In this document: positions 17,171 through 25,910 of the stretch, in pieces
Layout of the letters: the number at the start of each line of letters is the position of its first letter
Numbering within the stretch: the first letter of the stretch is position 1
Origin: Bacteroides sp. CAG:927
Lineage (GTDB): Bacteria > Bacteroidota > Bacteroidia > Bacteroidales > Muribaculaceae
Assembly: GCA_000431155.1 (NCBI GenBank)
Contig: HF985651.1
Coordinates: forward strand, 85,104 to 135,611
Direction of reading: 5' to 3'
Length of the DNA: 50,508 nucleotides
Program-made: the position numbers and the translations under genes
Notes under the pieces: generated by a model
What the model was told of the DNA's origin: nothing
Databases searched by the model: none
What the model saw: only the letters and a program-made list of their open reading frames with translations

Positions 17171-17536
17171 TTAAAAAGGAAGGTCGTCGGTGGGGTCGGC
17201 TGCAGGGAGTTCCACGGCTGGCGGGGGAACTGGCATTCCGGCATCCATACCGCCGGCTGGAGCGGCAGCCCCTGATTTCTCGGCTTTCCATCCTCGTATG
17301 CTGGTGTACCAGCGTCCGTTGTATTCGCGGCTTTCAATGTCAAACGACAAGGTTATATCGTCGCCCACGTTGAGGGGATATTGGTCGGCGCGGTCACCGA
17401 AAAAGTCAAAATGCACTTTTCTGGGATAAGTTTCCTGGGTCTCCAGTACATATTCGCGTTTCTTCCATGCGTTGCCGTTTTTTGATGTGCCCGACATTTC
17501 CGGAAGGGCGAGAATGATTTTTCCTTTTATTTCCAT
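17171..17536 (-). CDS. DUF3127 protein with SSB-like acidic C-terminal tip
   Basis: A 121-aa protein from the ATG at 17536; an upstream extension to 17581 runs into the promoter and is not credible. Residues 1 to about 85 are a beta-rich domain matching DUF3127 (LETQETYPRKVHFDFFGDR, then LNVGDDITLSFDIESREYNGRWY), likely an OB-fold. A flexible Ala/Gly/Pro linker follows, and the chain ends DPTDDLPF. That architecture (OB-fold, disordered linker, acidic tip ending DLPF) is that of single-stranded DNA-binding protein, whose tip recruits repair and replication enzymes. Binding of nucleic acid or of SSB partners is inferred. It has its own promoter and terminator, and the DUF695 gene is divergent. 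Confidence 0.85.
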   Translation of the reverse strand: MEIKGKIILALPEMSGTSKNGNAWKKREYVLETQETYPRKVHFDFFGDRADQYPLNVGDDITLSFDIESREYNGRWYTSIRGWKAEKSGAAAPAGGMDAGMPVPPPAVELPAADPTDDLPF

Positions 17537-17578
17537 TGTGAAAAATATGGTTCTTGGATTTTTACAATTACTTTTGTA

Positions 17579-17610
17579 CAAAAATAGCCACTTGGCACGA
17601 AAGAGCCAAA
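17579..17610 (-). promoter_or_regulatory. Promoter for DUF3127 gene
   Basis: On the minus strand TTTG (17610-17607), a 20-nt spacer and TATTTTTG (17586-17579) form a perfect Bacteroidota promoter. Confidence 0.8.
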
Positions 17611-17655
17611 TATTTGTGGCGAAAGTTATGAATAATTATTAAACTACAACTGTAT

Positions 17656-18090
17656 ATGAGCGAGCAGCAAACATGGTGGACGGCACCTACTCAAAGCGAT
17701 AGCGGGCGACTGATAATGGTCACTGGCCGCAAAGATGTGAAGAAATGGATGGATAATCCCAAATTCAATATCCGGGTTGAGGTAACGTGGCGCTACGACG
17801 GTGATGCTTCTGGCATGCCCGATGTGCCTACCTCCACTCTAATGGAGGAAGTGCAGGATGCCCTTACCTCTTGCTTCGCCAAGGACCCCGTGGCAGTCTT
17901 GACCGGGATATTCACCGGTGACGATGAGCGCAACTGGATATTCTACACCCTCTCCACACACATCTTTGGGCGAAAGCTGAATGAAGCGTTGGAGAAATTT
18001 CCGGTGCTCCCGCTGAATATCTATTGCGAGAATGACCCCGAATGGCTTGAGTACAAAGAAATGTGTGAGGCAGAAATAAACATTGACTAA
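17656..18090 (+). CDS. DUF695 domain protein
   Basis: A 144-aa soluble protein matching DUF695 over its whole length: EVTWRYDGDASGMPD, VLTGIFTGDDERNWIFYT and NDPEWLEYKEMC are the characteristic blocks. No signal peptide or membrane segment, so cytoplasmic. The function of DUF695 is unknown. The gene is divergent from the DUF3127 gene, with 119 nt between starts, and no clear TAnnTTTG promoter is seen upstream of it. Confidence 0.8.
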   Translation: MSEQQTWWTAPTQSDSGRLIMVTGRKDVKKWMDNPKFNIRVEVTWRYDGDASGMPDVPTSTLMEEVQDALTSCFAKDPVAVLTGIFTGDDERNWIFYTLSTHIFGRKLNEALEKFPVLPLNIYCENDPEWLEYKEMCEAEINID

Positions 18091-18217
18091 AAGAGGAGAC
18101 GCGTCATGCTCATTTTGTAATCCTCAGCACCCTCATGATTGCGATATGGCATGGTTGGCTCGCGTATTCTTATATATTAATTAACCCTTCGGCCAACGGG
18201 AACTAAAAAGTATTGAG

Positions 18218-18886
18218 ATGAAAAAAATTCTGATTTCAGCAATGTTGATTGTCATGGGATGTTTTTCAATGGCTGCACAAAACAGCATCGTCAACAATCC
18301 TGACAATAAAGCTTATTTTGGTATTCGTGTCGGAGGTAACCTCACATGTCCCGGCAAACTTACTTCTGATGATGTAGGTTTTAGTCTGTTCAAAAATGGT
18401 GGCGGCATTGAAGTAGGCGGTATATTTAATGGCCCTATTGTTGCAAATTTCTATATTGAACCCGGCCTGAAACTTTATTTTGACACCTATTCAGCAAAGA
18501 AGGGATTGGTTAAGTATCTTACAAACGGTATTCTTAACAGTGTTTCGGTACGCAAGTTCGGTATGCGTATTCCTATCATGGCCGGTTACCATTTTGATTT
18601 TACGCAAGACATAAAGCTTTTCGTTTTCACCGGTCCCGAGTTGGATGTATGTTTCATCGGAAAAGAATATGACAAAGGCCAATACGTTAAAATAAATGAA
18701 AGTCTCTACGGTGATAATGGATCAATGAACCGTGTTAATTTACTGTGGGGATTCGGAGCCGGAATTTCATATCAGCACTTATATTTCGGAGTTAGCGGCG
18801 GAGTCGGTGTGCTGAACATGGCAAATACCTCAGATCTCAAATTTCATGAAAATAGAGTTACCTTTAGTCTCGGTTACAACTTCTAA
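18218..18886 (+). CDS. Small outer-membrane beta-barrel protein
   Basis: A 222-aa protein with a Sec signal peptide (about 1-20, ending SMAAQ) and alternating hydrophobic/polar beta strands through to a C-terminal strand ending in an aromatic residue (VTFSLGYNF). This fits the PorT/OmpW-like 'outer membrane beta-barrel' group of Bacteroidota. Motifs include AYFGIRVGGNL early and GFGAGISYQHLYFGVSGG late. The ligand or role is unknown. It is followed by a strong bidirectional hairpin and converges on ftsH. The 127-nt spacer before it holds no recognisable promoter. Confidence 0.8.
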   Translation: MKKILISAMLIVMGCFSMAAQNSIVNNPDNKAYFGIRVGGNLTCPGKLTSDDVGFSLFKNGGGIEVGGIFNGPIVANFYIEPGLKLYFDTYSAKKGLVKYLTNGILNSVSVRKFGMRIPIMAGYHFDFTQDIKLFVFTGPELDVCFIGKEYDKGQYVKINESLYGDNGSMNRVNLLWGFGAGISYQHLYFGVSGGVGVLNMANTSDLKFHENRVTFSLGYNF

Positions 18887-18907
18887 GCTCCCCTTCAGCT
18901 AAAATAA

Positions 18908-18956
18908 ACACCAACGCCTGCCGACACGTATATCCCGTCAGCAGGCGTTGGTTTAT
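18908..18956. terminator. Bidirectional terminator between OMP gene and ftsH
   Basis: A perfect 12-bp stem (18910-18921 with 18941-18952) has T-rich sequence on the right (for the + gene) and A-rich sequence on the left (T-rich for the minus-strand ftsH transcript). Confidence 0.8.
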
Positions 18957-18980
18957 TTATGAAAAATATAATTCTGGCGT

Positions 18981-21056
18981 CTATTTCACCCCATTGAATG
19001 GCGGGGGAGTGTCTGCGGAATCCTGTTCCCCTGATTTCTCGCCATCTGCCGTATCAGCCCCCTTATCGTCGTTCACTTCCTTATCATCATTGGTATCGGT
19101 AGTGTCAGAACTTTCCGTAGTGTCTGATTTGGAAGGCAGTGCTTTGTTTGCCTTTTCATTGGCTGCAAGTATCTCGTCTGTGCGTGACACCCACGGGCGT
19201 TTGCCAAATATTTTCTCCACATCTTCCGTGAAAATAACTTCACGCTGAATAAGAGTTTCTGCAAGCTGCCCATGTCCTTGTGCATGCTCGCGCAGAATCG
19301 CCTTGGCACGTTCATATTGCTCGTTGATGATGCGCGACACTTCTTGGTCTATCATCTTGGCGCGGTCATCACTGTAAGGCTTGGAGAAACCGTAGTCCTG
19401 ACCCGTGGAGTCATAATAGCTTAGATTGGGCAGCTTGTCGCTCATGCCGTAATATACCACCATGGCGTATGCCTGCTTGGTCACGCGCTCAAGGTCGTTG
19501 GCTGCGCCGGTGGATATATGCCCCAGAAATACCTCCTCGGCGGCACGCCCTCCAAGTGTGGCGCACATTTCGTCAAGAAGCGCCTGCGTGGGTGTGATCT
19601 GACGTTCTTCAGGCAGGTACCATGCGGCTCCAAGGGCTTTGCCGCGAGGTACTATGGTAACTTTGATTAGCGGATTGGCATAGCGCAGAAACCATGACAC
19701 GGTAGCATGCCCCGCTTCATGTATCGCTATGGAGCGTTTCTCTTCGTCGGTGGTGATTTTGGAGCGTTTTTCAAGGCCGCCTATTATTCTGTCAACGGCA
19801 TCTATGAAATCTTGGCGTCCTACTGACTCTTTGTTGTGGCGCGCTGCAATAAGAGCTGCCTCATTGCACACATTAGCTATGTCTGCACCTGAAAAACCGG
19901 GTGTCTGGCGTGCAAGAAGATCCACATCCACAGTGTCATCGGTCTTGATTTTCTGCAAATGCACATTGAATATTGCCACACGGTCATTAAGATCCGGCAG
20001 ATCTACATATATCTGACGGTCAAAACGCCCGGCACGCAGCAATGCCTTGTCAAGAATGTCGGCGCGGTTGGTCGCGGCAAGTATTATCACGCCGCTGTTG
20101 GTCCCGAAACCGTCCATCTCTGTCAGAAGCTGGTTCAGTGTGTTCTCACGTTCATCGTTGGCTCCCATATTGGGGTTCTTTCCGCGAGCACGGCCCACTG
20201 CGTCTATCTCGTCAATAAACACTATGCACGGTGCTTTTTCCTTGGCTTGACGGAAAAGGTCGCGAACGCGCGATGCTCCTACTCCAACAAACATTTCTAC
20301 GAAATCTGAACCCGACATGGAGAAAAACGGCACATTTGCCTCTCCTGCCACTGCTTTGGCCAATAGGGTTTTACCTGTTCCCGGAGGGCCTACAAGAAGT
20401 GCGCCCTTGGGAATTTTGCCGCCCAGATTGGTATAGCGTTGCGGATTTTTAAGAAACTCCACAATCTCCTCTATTTCGGTCTTGGCTTCGGACAATCCCG
20501 CCACATCCTTGAATGTAACCTGAATGGGTCCATCCTTGTCAAATATCTTGGCCTTGGACTTGCCCACTGAGAACACTCCGCCGGCACCGTTGTCTTTTCC
20601 GCTCATGCGCCGCATCACCCAGAACCAGAAGGCTATGAGCAGAATCACCGGGCCGAAGGTCCACAAATAGGATGATACTTCGCTTGATTTTTCGTATTCC
20701 ACTGTCGGACGTTTGTCTTCCGGCAACGAGTCTATCATGTCCTGAAATTTGGTCGCTGACGGTGTATCGGCGGTGACTTTGTATTTTACGCCTTCATTTC
20801 CCTTGTAGTCCGGAAACTCCTGTTTGGCGGCCTTAGGGGTCAGATAACCTTCAGCAAGGTCCCTGCCTTTCACTACTACAATCTTTTCCAGACTGCCGTT
20901 GCGCACAAGCTGTTCAAAGCGTGTGTAGTCCACTCTTTTTGTTTCGGCATTATTATCCATATACAGCATGCCTGCGAGCACCAGTACTATGATGGCGTAC
21001 ATCCAGTACAGGCTGAATCGGATAACAGGCTTTTTGGGTTGTGGTTTTTGAACCAT
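18981..21056 (-). CDS. ftsH: ATP-dependent zinc metalloprotease FtsH
   Basis: A 691-aa inner-membrane AAA+ protease that degrades misfolded and regulatory membrane and soluble proteins. Two transmembrane helices (about 18-33 and 134-148) flank a periplasmic domain. The AAA module has Walker A GPPGTGKT (223-230), Walker B FIDEIDAVGR and the second-region NRADILDKALLRAGRFDR. The protease zinc site is HEAGH (near 450). The C-terminal about 60 residues are a Ser/Thr/Asp/Glu-rich disordered tail. It lies downstream of rsfS (38-nt gap) on the same strand; rsfS-ftsH adjacency is common in Bacteroidota. Confidence 0.97.
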   Translation of the reverse strand: MVQKPQPKKPVIRFSLYWMYAIIVLVLAGMLYMDNNAETKRVDYTRFEQLVRNGSLEKIVVVKGRDLAEGYLTPKAAKQEFPDYKGNEGVKYKVTADTPSATKFQDMIDSLPEDKRPTVEYEKSSEVSSYLWTFGPVILLIAFWFWVMRRMSGKDNGAGGVFSVGKSKAKIFDKDGPIQVTFKDVAGLSEAKTEIEEIVEFLKNPQRYTNLGGKIPKGALLVGPPGTGKTLLAKAVAGEANVPFFSMSGSDFVEMFVGVGASRVRDLFRQAKEKAPCIVFIDEIDAVGRARGKNPNMGANDERENTLNQLLTEMDGFGTNSGVIILAATNRADILDKALLRAGRFDRQIYVDLPDLNDRVAIFNVHLQKIKTDDTVDVDLLARQTPGFSGADIANVCNEAALIAARHNKESVGRQDFIDAVDRIIGGLEKRSKITTDEEKRSIAIHEAGHATVSWFLRYANPLIKVTIVPRGKALGAAWYLPEERQITPTQALLDEMCATLGGRAAEEVFLGHISTGAANDLERVTKQAYAMVVYYGMSDKLPNLSYYDSTGQDYGFSKPYSDDRAKMIDQEVSRIINEQYERAKAILREHAQGHGQLAETLIQREVIFTEDVEKIFGKRPWVSRTDEILAANEKANKALPSKSDTTESSDTTDTNDDKEVNDDKGADTADGEKSGEQDSADTPPPFNGVK

Positions 21057-21094
21057 GGGGGATAGGGATTATAAGTGAAATATCGAAAGGTAAG

Positions 21095-21454
21095 TTAGTC
21101 AAGATCGGGGATTTCCTCCACCGGAGCATCGCTCCACAACTCTTCAAGGTTGTAGCGTTGGCGCGTTTCGGGCATAAACACGTGCACAAGTGCATCGCCA
21201 TAGTCTATCACTATCCATTCTGAGTTCTGATAGCCATCGTAATTGTACGGCTTGCGCCCTGCATGCTCAAGCAGATATTCGCGCACACTGTCGGCTATGG
21301 CACTAACCTGCATGGTGCTTGTGCCTTGGCAGATAATGAAATGAGAGGTTACGGCACTCTCGTTGCCGGAGAGGTTGATATGCGTTATTCCCCTTCCTTT
21401 ACGTTCTTGAATACCTTCGGTTATTAATTTTACTATATCTTTGTTTTCAGTCAT
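21095..21454 (-). CDS. rsfS: Ribosomal silencing factor RsfS
   Basis: A 119-aa protein of the RsfS/Iojap family, which binds uL14 on the large subunit and blocks subunit joining when nutrients are short. Visible family features are the SHFIICQGTSTMQVSAIADSV region, GYQNSEWIVIDYGDALVHVF and the RQRYNLEELW tail. Full length. It has its own promoter upstream and likely shares a transcript with ftsH. Confidence 0.95.
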   Translation of the reverse strand: MTENKDIVKLITEGIQERKGRGITHINLSGNESAVTSHFIICQGTSTMQVSAIADSVREYLLEHAGRKPYNYDGYQNSEWIVIDYGDALVHVFMPETRQRYNLEELWSDAPVEEIPDLD

Positions 21455-21476
21455 ATATGTGATGAAAAAATAAGTA

Positions 21477-21507
21477 CAAAAATAATAAACATCAATGTAT
21501 AAACAAA
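21477..21507 (-). promoter_or_regulatory. Promoter for rsfS-ftsH
   Basis: Minus strand TTTG (21507-21504), 19-nt spacer, TATTTTTG (21484-21477): a strong match lying between the permease gene and rsfS. Confidence 0.75.
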
Positions 21508-21525
21508 AATCGTGCCAAAAAAGAT

Positions 21526-22779
21526 TTACTCATAGCGCATTGATTCTGCGGGTGACAATCGCGCTATGGCCTGCGACGGGAGGATGAGAATGAGCCACGA
21601 CAGTATTATGGCGCAGATATTGAGCAGCAATATCCACCACCAGCCTATCTCTACCGGCACATAATCCAGATAGTACGCGTCGGCATCAAGCGGCAGCACA
21701 TGACAATATTTTTGGATCAGCAGCAACCCAATCCCCACTATGTTGCCTATAAGCAATCCGCGCACCACTATGCGCTGCGCCATATAGATGAATATCCTGC
21801 GCACAAATCCGTTGGTGGCTCCCATAGCTTTCAGCAATCCTATCATGCGCACACGTTCCAGAATGAGTATGAACAGGCATGATATTAGGGTGAATCCCGA
21901 CACCACAGCCATGAGAATCAGTATAACCACCACATTGGTGTCAAGCAATGACAGCCATGTGAAATATACCGCGCCGGTATGGTGTACATTGTCAATTACA
22001 TATAGAGGAGTCTCCCCGGGATGCTCTGTGAGTTGGCGCAGCAATGCGTCATGTATCTCCGATGTGGCTTGGTCCACTTGCGAATCGTCAAGCCCGCTTA
22101 TCTCCACCACGCTTCCCGTTATTGAGTCAACATGCGCAAGGCGCTGCAGCATGGCAAGCGGCGTAAAGGCATACATGCCGTCAAAATCTGAAAAATGAGT
22201 ATTGTAAATGCCGCTTATTTTGAGTGCGCGGGTGCGCAGATTGTTGTTGTGCAGAAAATGTGTTATGAGCTTTTCTCCCACCTTCACGTTCAGTGCGTTT
22301 GCTGTGGAGGTTGAGATGGTTACATAATTTAGGCTGTCAGGATGATCGGGAGGCATAGTGCCTTGCACCAGATTGTCGGCTATGAAATCATAGCTCTCGC
22401 CGGTGCTCATCCCTTTGAGTATGATGCCTTGAAATGATGTGTCGGTCTTGAATATCGCTGGACGGCGCATAGCCAGTGTTATCTCTGCTTCAGGCACAGT
22501 CCTTTTGATAATGGATTGCAGGGTGTCCGACAGTCTTATGCCCGGATTTTCATGGTCGGGAGAGTAAGCCTCTGCCGGATACAGCATTATCTGTGAATTG
22601 AAGTCGCTCACCTTTGAGCGTATCTCCTGCTTGAAACCTATCACTACAGCTATGCTCACCATCATGATAACGATGGCAAGTGCCATACCTGTTACCGCAA
22701 CGGTCACTCCTACGGCCATGCGGCGTGACCCTTCGCTCTTAAGGGCCATCCGTCGGCTTATAAACAGCTCAGTCCTCAT
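21526..22779 (-). CDS. LolC/LolE/FtsX-like ABC transporter permease
   Basis: A 417-aa inner-membrane protein with the MacB/LolE topology: one N-terminal transmembrane helix (about 25-50, after FISRRMALK), a large periplasmic domain (about 55-270) and three C-terminal helices (about 275-405). The N-terminal VTGMALAIVIMMVSIAVVIGFKQEIR resembles LolE, which helps extract lipoproteins for delivery to the outer membrane. The partner ATPase (LolD) is not in the neighbourhood. The first 11 nt overlap the end of the aminotransferase gene, so the two are co-transcribed. Transport of lipoproteins is inferred from the family. Confidence 0.85.
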   Translation of the reverse strand: MRTELFISRRMALKSEGSRRMAVGVTVAVTGMALAIVIMMVSIAVVIGFKQEIRSKVSDFNSQIMLYPAEAYSPDHENPGIRLSDTLQSIIKRTVPEAEITLAMRRPAIFKTDTSFQGIILKGMSTGESYDFIADNLVQGTMPPDHPDSLNYVTISTSTANALNVKVGEKLITHFLHNNNLRTRALKISGIYNTHFSDFDGMYAFTPLAMLQRLAHVDSITGSVVEISGLDDSQVDQATSEIHDALLRQLTEHPGETPLYVIDNVHHTGAVYFTWLSLLDTNVVVILILMAVVSGFTLISCLFILILERVRMIGLLKAMGATNGFVRRIFIYMAQRIVVRGLLIGNIVGIGLLLIQKYCHVLPLDADAYYLDYVPVEIGWWWILLLNICAIILSWLILILPSQAIARLSPAESMRYE

Positions 22780-23977
22780 CGTGTGTGCGGCCCGGATATG
22801 CTTTCAAGGCTTCGGCCAGCACTTTTAGAGCCTGCGCAAGGTCCTCTTTATTGAGCACGTATGCCATGCGCACTTCATTGTGGCCCAGTCCCGGAGTGGT
22901 GTAGAAGCCCGATGCCGGTGCCATGAACACTGTGGCCCCTTCATAGGAAAATTCGCTCAGACACCATTGGCAGAACTTGTCAGCATCGTCAACCGGCAGC
23001 TTTACCACCGTGTAGAATGCTCCCATGGGTATAGGGGAGTAGCATCCGGGTATGCGGTTGATGCCGTCAATGAGAAATTTGCGGCGTTCCACATATTCGT
23101 TATAGGTCATAAGCATGTACTCTTGGCTGGCCCCTATTGAGGCTTCTGCCACTATTTGGCCTAATAATGGAGGACTGAGACGTGCCTGACAGAATTTCAT
23201 TACATTCTTTTTCAGCTCTTTGTGTTTGGTGATGATGGCTCCGATGCGTATGCCGCACTCGCTGTAGCGTTTTGACACTGAGTCAATGAGCACCACCTGT
23301 TCCTCTATTCCAGGCAAGTGAAATGCCGAGATATAGGGTGCCCCGGTATAGCAGTATTCACGATACACTTCGTCAGAGAACAGAAACAGGTCATATTTCT
23401 TCACTATGTCCCGAATCTGGTTCATCTCCTTTTGTGTGTAGAGGTATCCGGTAGGGTTATTGGGATTGCATATCAGTATGCCTTTGGTGCGGGGGGTGAT
23501 GAGCTTTTCAAATTCCTCAATTGGAGGCAGCGCAAACCCCTGGTCGATGGTTGACGGTATGGTGACGATTTTTGCCCCGGCTGATATGGCAAACGCCATA
23601 TAGTTGGCATATGCCGGCTCGGGCACAATGATTTCGTCCCCGGGGTCAAGACACGCCATGAAAGCAAACAGCACGGCTTCCGATCCGCCGGTGGTTACTA
23701 TTATGTCATCGGCTGTCACATCTATTTTGAAACTGTGATAATAGTCCGCAAGGCGTTCGCGAAGCGATAGCAATCCTTCCGATGGACTGTACTCAAGCAC
23801 TTTGCGGTCAATATGTTTCAAAGCCTCCAGCCCTTCGGGGGGAGTGGGTAGGTCAGGTTGACCGATATTGAGATGATACACTTTGATGCCTCGGGCCTTG
23901 GCCGCATTTGCCAGTGGCACGAGCTTGCGTATAGGGGAAGCGGGCATCAGTTCGCCGCGCTGTGAAATCTTTGGCAT
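22769..23977 (-). CDS. PLP-dependent aminotransferase, class I/II
   Basis: A 402-aa fold-type I aminotransferase with NIGQPDLPTP near the N-terminus, the substrate/PLP segment ICNPNNPTGYLYT and the PLP-lysine motif SVSKRYSECGIRIG. It resembles the aspartate/aromatic aminotransferase branch; the exact amino donor cannot be fixed. The frame runs to 24022, but ATG 23977, giving MPKISQRGEL, is the natural start because the extension lies next to the promoter. It is the first gene of the operon with the LolE-like permease. Confidence 0.9.
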   Translation of the reverse strand: MPKISQRGELMPASPIRKLVPLANAAKARGIKVYHLNIGQPDLPTPPEGLEALKHIDRKVLEYSPSEGLLSLRERLADYYHSFKIDVTADDIIVTTGGSEAVLFAFMACLDPGDEIIVPEPAYANYMAFAISAGAKIVTIPSTIDQGFALPPIEEFEKLITPRTKGILICNPNNPTGYLYTQKEMNQIRDIVKKYDLFLFSDEVYREYCYTGAPYISAFHLPGIEEQVVLIDSVSKRYSECGIRIGAIITKHKELKKNVMKFCQARLSPPLLGQIVAEASIGASQEYMLMTYNEYVERRKFLIDGINRIPGCYSPIPMGAFYTVVKLPVDDADKFCQWCLSEFSYEGATVFMAPASGFYTTPGLGHNEVRMAYVLNKEDLAQALKVLAEALKAYPGRTHDED

Positions 23978-24009
23978 ATAAAAACGGATAGAATCTCTGA
24001 TTTGTATTG

Positions 24010-24039
24010 CAAAGTTACACAAAGTTCATCACCGACAAA
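24010..24039 (-). promoter_or_regulatory. Promoter for aminotransferase-permease operon
   Basis: Minus strand TTTG (24039-24036), 18-nt spacer, TAACTTTG (24017-24010), about 33 nt before the ATG. Confidence 0.75.
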
Positions 24040-24131
24040 ACTGTTATGTCAAAAAATCCACAAAAACAGCCATTGTCTTGCAATTTGTTGCTGTTGGCTT
24101 CATGCCACCATTCTCATCCGTTCATACAACA

Positions 24132-24159
24132 GCAGGCGATGCCTGTTGGCACCGCCTGC
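24132..24159 (-). terminator. Hairpin after FadL-like gene
   Basis: A 12-bp stem with one mismatch (24132-24143 with 24148-24159) and a 4-nt loop lies 20 nt past the stop. There is no long T-run, so termination is probable rather than certain. Confidence 0.5.
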
Positions 24160-24178
24160 ATATATAATGTATTGCGAA

Positions 24179-25834
24179 TTAGAAACGTAATGTGGCTGTG
24201 AGCACTATGTTGTTGTAATTCTCTGTGAGTTTTGCCTGATAGGGAGTCGCCGTCAGCCCTGCGGTGTCAAACGCATCGTTGGGTGTGAACGAATGGTACT
24301 CGCTCGTACGGTGTTTGTACACGTATGCTGCGTCAATAGAAAAATTCTTGTAGCGGTATCCCAGTCCGCATGTAATGTACTGGGTGCTGTTGTCAAGAGC
24401 ATATGCAGGGTTCGTGCCTGTGTCGTCAGGATTTGAGGTATAAACCGTAACCTCATTGTTGCTTATGGCTGTGCCGGTAGGGGTGGATTCATGCACATAA
24501 CCTGCTCTTATGCTCAGTTGCGGCAATATGCGGTATTCGGCTCCGAATCGCAGTATGTTGGCAGCTTTGTAGTATGTTTTGATGTCTTGGTTGTAATTCG
24601 TAAGTTCATCGCCATAATCTGAGCGGAGGTTCATGTTCTGGTACGGACGGTACTCATATTCCATACTGATGATACCGGATGTGCCTATGATGCCGGCTGC
24701 GCTCACCTGCATGCGCCATGGGGTGCGCAACTTCCACGAACGGTAATCATTGGGAGTGCCGGAGTAGTTTCTGTTATAGCCGTCAGGGTTAAAGAATGTG
24801 TAATCATAATTCAAATCTGCGCCCGATGACTGATTGATATTGTAATAAGTAGGGGTGTGGAATGCAAAGCCGATACGCAATGCATTGATGGGGCGAACTA
24901 TCACTCCTAACTTGAAGTTGAATCCCGTACCGTCAATATGTTTGTAGTTTGACAGTGTCGTATTGGCGTTGCCTATCTCAAGCTCTCCGAGTTCCGCAGT
25001 GGGGTCCATTATCACTGCATTTTTGATATTCTCGCTGTAACGGGCGTTTTGGGTAAGCTCGATATCGGTTATGCCGAATCCCATGCCCCAATACACCGTG
25101 TTCATTATGTTGCCGCCAAAATCTATGGCATATTCATCCACATATCCGTGCTCGTCCACATCAAATTCGCTTATGCCTGTTGATGAAGGCACTCGGTTGT
25201 TGTTGGAGTCCACCATATCATTCTGCCAAGGGCCTTGATATTGACTTGTATTCCCTATAGGATTTATGGTTAATGCATTGTAGCTCAGTATGCTGAACCA
25301 GGGTATGTAGTCAGGGCTGCTGTATCCGCCGTTGTCCGTGCCATCGGCCGACAGTTGGTTGGTTGTATAACCGTCGGAATACTGGGCCACATAATTGTAT
25401 AGCGACCCGTTCATGCGGGCCTGCCCCTTATAGCGGCGGTTCATGTTCACGATTCGTCCGTACGATACGCCCCATGTGAAATAAGGCATCACATCATTGC
25501 CAAGCCATGCCGCACCCACATAACCGAAATTAGGCACACTCACTTTGGTTTGGCTGGTGGACTGTGTCATTATTGATGTGGCGCTCTTGATGGAGGAAGC
25601 CTCTATGTTGAGGGTCACACCCAATTCGCTCTTGCGGTATAACCCTATGCCGCCGGGGTTGTTGTTGAGGGTTGACAGGTCGCCGCCGAGAGCACCGAAT
25701 GCTCCGCCCATCGACATGTATCTGGCCGTACCGCGAAGGTCGGAATGTGATAGCTGAAAAGCGTCAATTGCTGTCTGTGAGTACGCCAGAACAGGAAGCG
25801 TGGCCACTATGGCAGAAAGGATGCGAATATTCAT
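24179..25834 (-). CDS. FadL/OmpP1-like outer membrane transporter
   Basis: A 551-aa outer-membrane barrel with a signal peptide (about 1-20, ending YSQ). The mature start resembles the FadL/TodX family: a short N-terminal segment with ARYMSMGGAFGALGGDLSTLNNNPGGIG, the conserved AMGGAF/NPA-type hatch motif. Many amphipathic strands follow, ending in a terminal aromatic (VLTATLRF). FadL-type porins let hydrophobic molecules such as fatty acids cross the outer membrane. No promoter was found upstream. The Tyr/Gly-rich gene ends 76 nt before it, so read-through from there is possible. Confidence 0.87.
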   Translation of the reverse strand: MNIRILSAIVATLPVLAYSQTAIDAFQLSHSDLRGTARYMSMGGAFGALGGDLSTLNNNPGGIGLYRKSELGVTLNIEASSIKSATSIMTQSTSQTKVSVPNFGYVGAAWLGNDVMPYFTWGVSYGRIVNMNRRYKGQARMNGSLYNYVAQYSDGYTTNQLSADGTDNGGYSSPDYIPWFSILSYNALTINPIGNTSQYQGPWQNDMVDSNNNRVPSSTGISEFDVDEHGYVDEYAIDFGGNIMNTVYWGMGFGITDIELTQNARYSENIKNAVIMDPTAELGELEIGNANTTLSNYKHIDGTGFNFKLGVIVRPINALRIGFAFHTPTYYNINQSSGADLNYDYTFFNPDGYNRNYSGTPNDYRSWKLRTPWRMQVSAAGIIGTSGIISMEYEYRPYQNMNLRSDYGDELTNYNQDIKTYYKAANILRFGAEYRILPQLSIRAGYVHESTPTGTAISNNEVTVYTSNPDDTGTNPAYALDNSTQYITCGLGYRYKNFSIDAAYVYKHRTSEYHSFTPNDAFDTAGLTATPYQAKLTENYNNIVLTATLRF

Positions 25835-25910
25835 AGTGAGTGATGTTTGTTAAACAATGAAAGAGATGTTGAGGAGAGAGTATTAAAAAAAATGGTTATA
25901 AGCGATAAGA

